In this document: one piece after another, positions 1 through 6,040 of the stretch
Numbering within the stretch: the first letter of the stretch is position 1
Layout of the letters: each line of letters opens with the position of its first letter
Assembly (NCBI GenBank): GCA_019236035.1
Contig: JAFAJU010000135.1
Coordinates: 1 to 6,521 of the forward strand
Direction of reading: 5' to 3'
DNA: 6,521 nt
Origin: Verrucomicrobiota bacterium
GTDB lineage: Bacteria; Verrucomicrobiota; Verrucomicrobiia; Chthoniobacterales; JAFAMB01
Program-made: the position numbers and the translations under genes
Notes under the pieces: generated by a model
Database searches by the model: none
The model's input: only the letters and a program-made list of their open reading frames with translations
Told to the model about the DNA's origin: nothing

Positions 1-891
1 GCCACCGGAGGTCAAACCGCCGATGACGAATCTTTGGCACAATAGGAAAACTACCGTAATCGGTACGCCGCTCAAGACCGCTAATGCGGCAAATCGACCC
101 CAGAGTTTTTCCTGTTCATATAAAAATGAGTTGGCACCTACCGCCAACGTCCAGTTGTCGCTGGACTGGAGAACAACAGATGCCACCGGGTATTCTGACA
201 TATAGGAGATGAATGAGAGGATAAATACAACCGCAAAAATCGGCAGACTCATCGGAAGGAGAATTCGGAGGAAAGTCTGGAACTGAGAGGCGCCATCAAT
301 CCTGGCTGACTCCTCCATGCTGGCTGGAATGGTTTCGAAGTACCCTTTAATCATCCAAATGTAGTTCGAAATCCCGCCAAGATAAACCATGATGAGACCG
401 AGTTGCGTGTTAAGACCAACCAATTTCAGGTGTTGCCCGGTGAAATCAAGAATGACGTAAAACGCGACTAACGACAGCACCATCGGGAACATCTGCAGGA
501 TGAGTAAAGCGCCCAGCGTAGTCGTCCTGAACTTGAACCGAAGCCGGGCGAATGCGTAGGCCGCAGTACTGGAAAGAAAGATAATACCGGCCGAAGAGAC
601 CAATGAGATTTTGATGGAGTTCCAGAACCAGAGTAACGGTGGTGTGCCGGCCTTGACGATGCGAGTTTCGCCTGTCGCCGGATTGACTACTTCCTGGTAA
701 GGAATGCCGAGTACAAACTTCCAATGATCCAGGCTGACTTTGTCTGGAATCAGCCGGCTGGGTGCGAAGTCACCTTGGCGCAGAGAGGCGGATATCACCA
801 TGCCGAACGGCACCAGAACCAAGATCAAAAAGCAGATTACGAACGCGTGGGCACAAACCTTGCGAACAAGTACTTTTTGGTGAGCGGTCAT
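1..891 (-). CDS. malG: Maltose/maltodextrin ABC transporter permease MalG (3' end cut by window)
   Basis: This is the second inner-membrane permease of the maltose transporter; with MalF it forms the channel driven by MalK. The 297 visible codons run off the window at GGLTSGG. E. coli MalG (296 residues) ends in a similar GGLTAGG followed by VKG, so only about three codons and the stop should be missing. Six hydrophobic segments are visible near residues 13-35, 91-115, 127-148, 160-181, 213-233 and 267-289. The MalK-docking EAA loop lies at about 193-217 (EESARIDGA, then LLPMSLP). Other strong family matches are FQMFPMVLSLVA-like (QMFPMVLSLVAFY), IKGYFETIP and TLAVGAN. The ATG at 891 directly follows two stop codons ending malF, in the same frame, and no Shine-Dalgarno sequence is visible, so translation probably depends on ribosomes finishing malF. 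The identity is recalled from the family, not searched. Confidence 0.95.
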   Translation of the reverse strand, partial: MTAHQKVLVRKVCAHAFVICFLILVLVPFGMVISASLRQGDFAPSRLIPDKVSLDHWKFVLGIPYQEVVNPATGETRIVKAGTPPLLWFWNSIKISLVSSAGIIFLSSTAAYAFARLRFKFRTTTLGALLILQMFPMVLSLVAFYVILDFTGQHLKLVGLNTQLGLIMVYLGGISNYIWMIKGYFETIPASMEESARIDGASQFQTFLRILLPMSLPIFAVVFILSFISYMSEYPVASVVLQSSDNWTLAVGANSFLYEQEKLWGRFAALAVLSGVPITVVFLLCQRFVIGGLTSGG

Positions 892-894
892 CTA

Positions 895-2442
895 TTAAAT
901 TTTAACATTACGCCCGGTCATTTTCAGATTTATCCAGGCCAGGAAGCCGACGATGATGAAAAGTACGGTAGCGATCGCGCTAGCCAGGCCGTAATTGGTT
1001 CCCGAATCTCGAAAGGCTATGTTAAAGGTGTAATTAACGAGCAGATCCGTTTCGCCCGCGATCCCGCCACCGACCATTTTCGGGCCGCCGGCTGTGAGCA
1101 GGTAGATGAGGTTGAAGTTATTAAAGTTAAACGCGAAACTCGAGATCAGAATCGGGACAAGCGGGGGAAGTACAAGCGGCAAGGTCAACTCGAAAAAATC
1201 GACCAGAGGGTTGCTTCCGTCAATCGCACTGGCCTCATAAAGTGTAGACGGGATTGACTGCAACATCCCGGTGCAGATTAACATCATATAGGGATATCCC
1301 AGCCAGAGATTGACGAGCAAAATCATCCCACGCGCCCCCCACGGATTGGTTTCCCACTCTGGAGCGAAACCGAAAATGCCCCGCAAAAACTCATTGACCG
1401 CGCCGAATTCCTGATTGAACAGCCCTCTGAAGATCAGGATCGAAAGCACTGCCGGAACGGCGTAGGGGAGAATCAAGAGCGTCCGGTAGGCTCTTCGAAA
1501 ACGCAGTTCTTTCCACTCGAGGATGACGGCAAGGAGCATCCCTAACGAGAAACTCGACAATACTGAGATCGCGGAGAAAGCGACTGTCCAAAGGAAAATC
1601 TTGAAGAAGGGCCCCTGAATCCGGGGATCGGTCAATATCCGGATGTAGTTGTCAAACCCGCTGAAAGTTCGGAATCCCACCCCGACTTTTTCGCCTTTAT
1701 CATTGACGAAGTAGCCCTGCTTGAAGTCGGGCCGGATGATCGTCTTATCTTTTTTGTTGGTCAGCGTGCCGTCTGCATTAATGGTCCAAAGTCGCTCCCG
1801 GGAAGCGAACTTCTGCAGCCCTTGCATACCCACGAGCGTTCCATCGGGCAAAGAAAATTGGCGCCCACGCATCGGAATGAACAGTTTTTCCCGGGTGACT
1901 TGAGCGACTTCCAAGGCCCTGCCTTTAGGTTCTTCTCCATTAGCCAGCGCCCTTAGTATCCCCGGTTCTTGTTCCTCTTTCACCTGCTCGCCGGCTTTCA
2001 GCTCAAACGGCTCAGAAGCATAGCGTTTTGTGGGATCTTTCTCGTCTTCCAAATACAGGATAAAGCTGCCATCATCCTGGGCGTAGAGCTTGTAGGTGTA
2101 AGTCGCGTTACCGACGGGATAAGTTTCCTGCCGGAACAAGGCCAGAGATCGGTCGAAATAAAGTAAATTTTGAGAGCTGTACTTCGTGAAACTGAGAAAC
2201 ACCATGTAAACGATCGGAAAGATCACGAAGAGACCAAAACCCAGAAATCCCGGGAACAGATACCGGTAGGTATAACCCCAATCACAAAGGTAAATAAGAG
2301 CACCCAGACAGGTCACCACTAACATTGCGAGGGCGACCAAGAAGCTCCCCGCCAGGTAAATATTGAAGACCAGGTAAAGCACTGGTATGACCACCAGTGC
2401 TACCAGAATCTGGCGGATCGGGAGCCCTCCGTTAAAGCTCAC
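895..2442 (-). CDS. malF: Maltose/maltodextrin ABC transporter permease MalF
   Basis: This is the larger inner-membrane permease of the MalFGK2 importer. It has 515 residues, almost the same as E. coli MalF (514). Three hydrophobic segments occur at about 11-31, 34-56 and 61-85. A long polar stretch at about 88-280 corresponds to the periplasmic P2 domain that contacts MalE in E. coli, and about five more hydrophobic segments follow (283-305, 320-340, 372-394, 424-446, 486-506). The EAA loop that docks MalK is at about 402-426 (LYEASAIDGS, then LTLPLVLP). Other hallmarks are LLILPYAVP, WLGYPYMM, SFAFNFNNFNLI and TDLLVNYT. The start is GTG, and the malE stop overlaps it in a GTGA, indicating translational coupling. 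The P2 domain is the least conserved part by eye. MalF is well supported by length, topology and motifs; substrate range (maltose or longer dextrins) is inferred. Confidence 0.96.
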   Translation of the reverse strand: MSFNGGLPIRQILVALVVIPVLYLVFNIYLAGSFLVALAMLVVTCLGALIYLCDWGYTYRYLFPGFLGFGLFVIFPIVYMVFLSFTKYSSQNLLYFDRSLALFRQETYPVGNATYTYKLYAQDDGSFILYLEDEKDPTKRYASEPFELKAGEQVKEEQEPGILRALANGEEPKGRALEVAQVTREKLFIPMRGRQFSLPDGTLVGMQGLQKFASRERLWTINADGTLTNKKDKTIIRPDFKQGYFVNDKGEKVGVGFRTFSGFDNYIRILTDPRIQGPFFKIFLWTVAFSAISVLSSFSLGMLLAVILEWKELRFRRAYRTLLILPYAVPAVLSILIFRGLFNQEFGAVNEFLRGIFGFAPEWETNPWGARGMILLVNLWLGYPYMMLICTGMLQSIPSTLYEASAIDGSNPLVDFFELTLPLVLPPLVPILISSFAFNFNNFNLIYLLTAGGPKMVGGGIAGETDLLVNYTFNIAFRDSGTNYGLASAIATVLFIIVGFLAWINLKMTGRNVKI

Positions 2443-3620
2443 TTTTCCATGTTCTTTTTGGCGTCATCCAGAGCGGCTTGGGGTGAGGCTTGCCCGTTGG
2501 CAGCAATCTGGAATGCAGTTGCCATGGAGCTCCAGAATTTGCCCATTTCTGGAATGTTCGGCATAACATCGCCATTCTGAGCGTTTTCGTAAGTCGCCTT
2601 GATCAAAGGATTTTTGGCGGCCATCTGGTCGGAAAGGGCTTTTAATGCGGGTACACCGATGGGCACGTCCGCATCGATCGTTTTCAGCCCGTCTGCGGTA
2701 GTGACATATTTCTCGAGAAACTGGACCGCGAGATCTCCGTTTGGCGTAGAGCGGTTAATAAGCCCCGTTAACACGCCCACGAACGGCTTACCGGGGTTAC
2801 CGTCAACCCCCGGTAACGGGGCGAGATCGAAATTGATTCCGCTTTTACGGAGGTTGGCCCAAGCCCATGGGCCACTGACCATCATCGCCAGCTCCCCGCT
2901 GTTCATTTTTTGATCCATGACACTATAGGAAGCGCCTTTCGGCATGACGCCGGTGTTGATGAGATTCACGATCGCTTGCAATCCCTTGACCGCGCCAGCG
3001 TTATTGACGCCGATATCTTTGGTGTCATACCCGCCTGGGATTTTCTTGAATGGATACCCGCCGCCACTGGCGAGGAATGGCCAGCTGAAATAAGGCGTGC
3101 TGTAATCCCACATGATCGGAATGACGTTTGGATCCGAGGCCTTGAGTTCCTTGGCAAATCCAGGAAGGTCCGCAAGCTGAGTCGGTGGCGCGCCGGTGAC
3201 GAATTTCTTGTTGTAAATTAATGAGATGGCTTCAAGCGCAAGGGGGTATCCCCAGATCTGTTTGTTGTGCGTGACGGCGTCCCAGGACATCGGGATAAAA
3301 TTCGCCTTAAACTCGTCGCTAATGTTCAATGGCTTTAATAGGCCGGCGTCAGCCCATTCCCCGAGCCGGTCATGCGCCCAAAACACGATATCGGGCCCTT
3401 TGCCGCCCTGTGCCGCCGACTGAAATTTGTCGGTCAGCCCTTCCGGGGCCTCGACTTTAACCGGGATGCCGAGATCTTTTTCAAATTTTTTGCCGACTTC
3501 AGCCAGACCACGGTAACCTTTATCGCCATTAATCCAGACAAGGAGTTCACCATCGGTCCAGGCAAACGCCTGAACGGCAGAAAAAAGTAGAAACAGTCCG
3601 GAAAGGAGTTTTTTGGTCAT
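2439..3620 (-). CDS. malE: Periplasmic maltose/maltodextrin-binding protein MalE
   Basis: This soluble periplasmic protein binds maltodextrins and delivers them to MalFG. Counting from the ATG at 3620 it has 393 residues with a clean Sec signal peptide (MTKKLLSGLFLLFSAVQAFA). An in-frame TTG at 3632 would add four residues; I prefer the ATG because neither start has a well-spaced Shine-Dalgarno site. The mature protein matches E. coli MalE throughout, with WINGDKGY, GLAEVGKKFEKD, FWAHDR, SLIYNK, GPWAWAN, GKPFVGVL and NAQNGDVMPNIP. Sugar-contact residues of E. coli MalE appear conserved as D33/K34, W81, D84/R85, E130, Y177, W252 and W363, but the position of E. coli Glu153 is Thr175 here. It follows the porin gene on the same strand, with a terminator-like hairpin between them, and overlaps malF by 4 bases. 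No lipobox is seen, so it is probably freely soluble in the periplasm. Confidence 0.96.
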   Translation of the reverse strand: MTKKLLSGLFLLFSAVQAFAWTDGELLVWINGDKGYRGLAEVGKKFEKDLGIPVKVEAPEGLTDKFQSAAQGGKGPDIVFWAHDRLGEWADAGLLKPLNISDEFKANFIPMSWDAVTHNKQIWGYPLALEAISLIYNKKFVTGAPPTQLADLPGFAKELKASDPNVIPIMWDYSTPYFSWPFLASGGGYPFKKIPGGYDTKDIGVNNAGAVKGLQAIVNLINTGVMPKGASYSVMDQKMNSGELAMMVSGPWAWANLRKSGINFDLAPLPGVDGNPGKPFVGVLTGLINRSTPNGDLAVQFLEKYVTTADGLKTIDADVPIGVPALKALSDQMAAKNPLIKATYENAQNGDVMPNIPEMGKFWSSMATAFQIAANGQASPQAALDDAKKNMEK

Positions 3621-3644
3621 ACGCCTGGTCAAAACCTGGGGGTT

Positions 3645-3685
3645 AAAGAAAAATCTCCCCTCGCCGTGACCGGGGAGGGGAGATT
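3645..3685 (-). terminator. Strong terminator-like hairpin between porin and malE
   Basis: Read on the minus strand, 3685-3675 (AATCTCCCCTC) pairs perfectly with 3662-3652 (GAGGGGAGATT). This gives an 11-bp stem with a 12-base loop, directly followed by a T-rich tail (TTTTTCTTT including the stem end). That is the classic form of a Rho-independent terminator for the porin transcript. The hairpin ends only about 24 bases before the malE ATG, so it also forms the malE leader if transcription reads through. It could instead protect the 3' end of a processed porin mRNA. Confidence 0.85.
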
Positions 3686-3692
3686 AATTTAG

Positions 3693-3718
3693 AACCTAAC
3701 CTAAAGAAGGCAACCTAA
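3693..3718. repeat. Three copies of a short AACCTAA repeat at the end of the porin gene
   Basis: AACCTAA occurs at 3693-3699, 3698-3704 and 3712-3718 (TTAGGTT on the coding strand). The last copy contains the porin stop codon TAG, and the others lie just before the terminator hairpin. No function is recognised; it may be chance in a short AT-rich spacer. Confidence 0.4.
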
Positions 3719-5541
3719 AACCAGATTTCCATCTGGCTACCAATTAGCCAGCCTTGGTTCTGGCCATGATTGTATGGAGGACCCGATCCGCTGGTGTTTC
3801 CACCTTCACCGGTTGGAGTGGTTGTTCCTTTCAGAGAATTGGTCCAGATAGAGTAAGTGGCGAACACGCGAATCTCAGGCCTCGTGAAGTATCCTCCCTT
3901 TGGCTTGATCGTCGGTGCAATGGTCATGATGCCGAATGATCCCGAGCGACCGAACGCGTTCGTGCCGGAATAACCGCGCACGTTGCTGACGTAGTTGTAC
4001 CCCCCCTGTCCCTGGATCGCAAAATTGTCGGCGAACCAGTAGACCGGCCGGACGCCAACCGAAAGCAAATTGCTGGTTTGAGGGGCTTGGAGGAGTGTTT
4101 CGTGGGTGGTGGCTAATGTACCGCCGGAGGTCCCCCGGAAGCCCCACTGCCGGAAGCCTTGATTGCTCTGGTTCCAGTTTCCCCAGAGATCGAAGGAAAA
4201 GCAGTCGGTCACGTTCCAGACCCATTCCCAACCTGCTCGATATGTGTTGGCACTGCGAAGAGGATTGACGGAGCCAGCAAACACGCCGGGAGCAATCTCG
4301 TGGACGTTTGACGCAGGCCTCTTGAGTATGAAATTGTTCACGTCGGTCTCGAATGCACCGGTGTTATTACCGAAGCCCTCTGCCGAGAAGTTCGTTGCGC
4401 CATATCCGAAGAGCGCGAACAGCCTGAGATAGCTCTTGTTGCCATAATCATACTGCCAGACTGCGCCGCCTCCGATACCCCACGCATTCGACGAACGGAC
4501 AATAATAGTATCCGTAGCCCCGTGGACATCGGTAAACGTTGTTCCACCGTTGGGAGTGACCTCCGCACCTTGGACGTAGTTTCCGATCAGGACCAACGCC
4601 AACTTGCCGAAGCCGATATCAATATCTTTGTAGCGAGCGTCCCAAGTCTGCATGAACTGGTCTCCGACTTCATTGAACTGGTTCGAATTGTTCAGCAAGT
4701 TGAGGTTGTCATGGTTCGCGCCTATCCAGGCCAGGTACAGATTGCCGGGACCCAGGTGGATATTATAGGCACCCACGCCGAACCCTGAAGTATCCAGCCA
4801 GAACCAGTCCTGCGGATCGGTGTTGTACCGGTCGTAGAACCTTTCGCCGCCCCAGAAGGTGATCTCAGGCGCACTCTTTATGACATTCTTCATCTCCGCG
4901 TAGGCTTCGCGCATACCCACTTGGAGATCGCTGTTTGTGCCGTTAAACCCTGAATTTCCGGTCGTGAGGAACGATTCGTGGAAAACACCGTGGGTAAAGA
5001 AGTTTGGAGTAAACCTGAACGAGACATCGGCCACATCAGGGCTATCGCCAAGAAGGTGAGCCTGAGCAAAGCTCGGTTCCATGTAGAAGTCGTTTTCGTT
5101 ACCGAGACGAAACCGGCCGCCTGGGTTATCCGGTACCTCAAAGTTAAAAGTGCCGGCACCGCCATTGCCGTTAAACAGGAACCCGGCACGGACGTACATG
5201 GCGAACGTGAAATTGCGAGTGAGCGATTTCAGGAAAGACTCGTCCAGCATCGGGGCTGGAGCCTTGCCCGGCCCTTCGACTCCATTCGCATCGGTCAAGA
5301 CGCGAGTGTTGAGGATCGAACCGCTACTAGCATTCGATTCGAGTGCCTTCATCTTGGCCTCCATGGCCTCGATCCGCTGCTCGTACTGTCTCTGCATCTG
5401 ATTCATCTGCGACTTGAGCGCGTCAACGTCACTCTGACCGGCGCTTTGAGCGAAAAGCGCGTCAGTGGTCAGTAGCGTCAATCCGGCTACTAACGTAAAC
5501 TTCAAACAACGTATTCCTGGCGAATGAACCGGGGAATCCAT
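3715..5541 (-). CDS. lamB: LamB-type maltoporin with N-terminal coiled coil
   Basis: This is an outer-membrane porin expected to pass maltose and maltodextrins. The 608-residue product has a signal peptide ending near ALFA-Q (residue 31), then a heptad-rich segment at about 38-69 (LKSQMNQMQRQYEQRIEAME) likely to form a coiled coil, as in the sucrose porin ScrY. The barrel begins near residue 111. LamB-like matches are MYVRAG (115-120), RLGNEND-Y (145-153), REAYAEMKN (211-219), FWGGERFYDRY (229-239), FWLDTSGFGVG (247-257), RPEIRVFATY (554-563) and the terminal GSQMEIWF, whose last-residue Phe is typical of barrel insertion. Y116, R118, R145, Y153 and W607 appear to match E. coli pore residues Y6, R8, R33, Y41 and W420. 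It is longer than E. coli LamB because of the coiled coil and loop insertions. The start is uncertain: the ATG at 5541 lacks a spaced ribosome site, while an in-frame TTG at 5505 has AGGA nine bases upstream and gives a compact signal peptide. It is likely the first gene of a lamB-malEFG unit. Confidence 0.92.
   Translation of the reverse strand: MDSPVHSPGIRCLKFTLVAGLTLLTTDALFAQSAGQSDVDALKSQMNQMQRQYEQRIEAMEAKMKALESNASSGSILNTRVLTDANGVEGPGKAPAPMLDESFLKSLTRNFTFAMYVRAGFLFNGNGGAGTFNFEVPDNPGGRFRLGNENDFYMEPSFAQAHLLGDSPDVADVSFRFTPNFFTHGVFHESFLTTGNSGFNGTNSDLQVGMREAYAEMKNVIKSAPEITFWGGERFYDRYNTDPQDWFWLDTSGFGVGAYNIHLGPGNLYLAWIGANHDNLNLLNNSNQFNEVGDQFMQTWDARYKDIDIGFGKLALVLIGNYVQGAEVTPNGGTTFTDVHGATDTIIVRSSNAWGIGGGAVWQYDYGNKSYLRLFALFGYGATNFSAEGFGNNTGAFETDVNNFILKRPASNVHEIAPGVFAGSVNPLRSANTYRAGWEWVWNVTDCFSFDLWGNWNQSNQGFRQWGFRGTSGGTLATTHETLLQAPQTSNLLSVGVRPVYWFADNFAIQGQGGYNYVSNVRGYSGTNAFGRSGSFGIMTIAPTIKPKGGYFTRPEIRVFATYSIWTNSLKGTTTPTGEGGNTSGSGPPYNHGQNQGWLIGSQMEIWF
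5515..5518 (-). promoter_or_regulatory. Possible ribosome binding site for a TTG start of the porin
   Basis: On the minus strand AGGA (5518-5515) lies nine bases before TTG at 5505-5503, codon 13 of the longer porin reading frame. Starting there gives MKFTLVAGLTLLTTDALFA, a compact signal peptide. The upstream ATG has only GAGAG touching it, with no normal spacing. This site would decide the start, but TTG is a weak start codon and the longer form could also be exported. Confidence 0.35.
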
Positions 5542-5543
5542 CT

Positions 5544-5594
5544 CTCGTGTTTTTCTTGGTTAAGGGTAAGGGAGTTAATGAAGGACAACACGAG
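5544..5594 (-). promoter_or_regulatory. Possible leader hairpin touching the porin start
   Basis: On the minus strand CTCGTGTT (5594-5587) is a perfect inverted repeat of AACACGAG (5551-5544), which ends two bases before the ATG at 5541. In RNA this 8-bp stem with a 35-base loop would cover the purine-rich bases just before that ATG and could hinder initiation there. The loop is large, so stability is doubtful, and the repeat may be chance. Confidence 0.3.
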
Positions 5595-5612
5595 CTTTAG
5601 CGGAGATGGAAG

Positions 5613-5645
5613 AAGTTTGTCGAGAACAAATTTTAAAAAACTTTG
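5613..5645. promoter_or_regulatory. Overlapping AT-rich palindromes upstream of the porin (candidate operator)
   Basis: AAGTTTGT (5613-5620) and ACAAATTT (5626-5633) form an inverted repeat with one mismatch around a 5-base centre. A second, 19-base imperfect palindrome overlaps it at 5627-5645 (CAAA at one end, TTTG at the other). The site is 70-100 bases upstream of the porin ATG, a sensible place for a promoter and a dimeric repressor or activator. No known motif is recognised, and AT-rich sequence forms palindromes easily. Confidence 0.35.
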
Positions 5646-5802
5646 AACATTTTTTATCGGGGGCTGTCTTTTTCTTGTTCCGCTGTCGCCGTTAATCCTC
5701 GGGTTTGAGTCGGGTTGGGCTTCTTAGGCGAGCGATGCAGGCTAGCGGTCATGCCGTTCGGAGCAGGTCAAAGTGGAAGTTGATTCCGCCGGAACGTCAG
5801 GC

Positions 5803-5832
5803 TTGACGAGTGCCGCCGAGGATGTTTATACC
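5803..5832 (+). promoter_or_regulatory. Possible sigma-70-like promoter for the small lipoprotein gene
   Basis: TTGACG (5803-5808) matches five of six bases of the -35 consensus, and TATACC (5827-5832) matches four of six of the -10 box, spaced by 18 bases. Transcription would start around 5838-5840, right at the ATG at 5839, so the mRNA would be nearly leaderless. This fits the absence of a Shine-Dalgarno sequence at normal spacing; the nearest GAGG is 17 bases upstream. Purely by eye. Confidence 0.3.
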
Positions 5833-5838
5833 GGCGCG

Positions 5839-5961
5839 ATGAAGATTGTGAAATACTTCGCCTTAGCGGCTTTAGCCGCGGCGACGCTTGCAGCTTCTGC
5901 CTGTTGTTTGGGAGAGAAGGCTCCACCGCCGCCACCACCGCCGGCTCCGACCGGAAAGTAA
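5839..5961 (+). CDS. Small proline-rich lipoprotein-like peptide (40 aa)
   Basis: I do not recognise a named family. The 40-residue product starts MKIVKYFALAAL, a basic N-terminus followed by an alanine-rich hydrophobic segment (about residues 6-20). It reaches AASACC, where C22 or C23 could be the lipidated cysteine of a loosely matching lipobox. The rest is a short tail, LGEKA, then seven prolines in a row, then APTGK. If processed, only about 18 residues would remain, anchored to a membrane. It is transcribed away from the maltose locus and converges on the DUF1573 gene. Supporting evidence that it is real: a coherent signal-peptide pattern, a possible promoter directly upstream and a hairpin downstream. 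The ATG at 5839 is chosen because the longer in-frame form from 5773 would put 22 polar residues before the signal. Comparable tiny Cys-Cys/proline-rich peptides occur, to my memory, in Verrucomicrobiota, but I cannot check this. Confidence 0.6.
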   Translation: MKIVKYFALAALAAATLAASACCLGEKAPPPPPPPAPTGK

Positions 5962-5975
5962 GGTCTCGGACCTTA
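5959..5975 (+). other. Perfect 7-bp hairpin containing the stop codon of the small gene
   Basis: TAAGGTC (5959-5965) pairs perfectly with GACCTTA (5969-5975) around a TCG loop. The first three bases are the TAA stop of the small lipoprotein gene. It has no T-rich tail, so it is not a terminator alone; it may stabilise the 3' end or be chance. Confidence 0.4.
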
Positions 5976-5986
5976 GGAGAATTGCA

Positions 5987-6020
5987 CCCGCCTCAGTTGG
6001 CTCTGAGGCGGGCTCTTCTA
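5987..6020 (+). terminator. Terminator hairpin between the small gene and the DUF1573 gene
   Basis: CCCGCCTCAG (5987-5996) and CTGAGGCGGG (6003-6012) form a perfect 10-bp GC-rich stem with a 6-base loop, followed on the plus strand by the moderately T-rich CTCTTCTA. It lies 25 bases after the small gene and 29 bases beyond the end of the convergent DUF1573 gene, so it may serve both. The minus-strand tail is less T-rich, so plus-strand termination is better supported. Confidence 0.7.
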
Positions 6021-6040
6021 TCGGGCCTCGCGGGCCAGTT

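Larger units (their letters stand above)
5542..5838. other. Non-coding region between the divergent porin and small lipoprotein genes
   Basis: I see no convincing gene here. On the porin side it holds a possible leader hairpin (5544-5594) and two overlapping AT-rich palindromes (5613-5645). A minus-strand TAAAAT within 5632-5637 resembles a -10 box, but I see no good -35 element at the expected distance. On the other side is a possible plus-strand promoter at 5803-5832. The stretch at about 5650-5800 shows nothing further that I can support. An in-frame ATG at 5773 could extend the small gene, but the added residues would bury its signal peptide. Confidence 0.7.

Noticed and set aside
446..724. 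Minus-strand open frame of 92 codons inside malG in another frame
   Set aside because: The malG frame is continuous here and matches MalG residue by residue; the other frame is a shadow.
724..1257. Plus-strand open frame of 177 codons antisense to malF and malG
   Set aside because: It lies over two well-supported permease genes, and its highly charged sequence matches no family I know; it is a mirror of their codon usage.
1602..2166. Possible separate domain or insertion in MalF between hydrophobic segments 3 and 4
   Set aside because: Size and position match the normal periplasmic P2 domain of E. coli-type MalF, so it is not an insertion.
4978..5475. Plus-strand open frame of 165 codons antisense to the porin
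   Set aside because: It overlaps the conserved porin fully, and no domain, signal or ribosome site is apparent.
5773..5961. Longer 62-residue version of the small gene
   Set aside because: It would place 22 mostly polar residues before a good signal-peptide start and has no ribosome site of its own.
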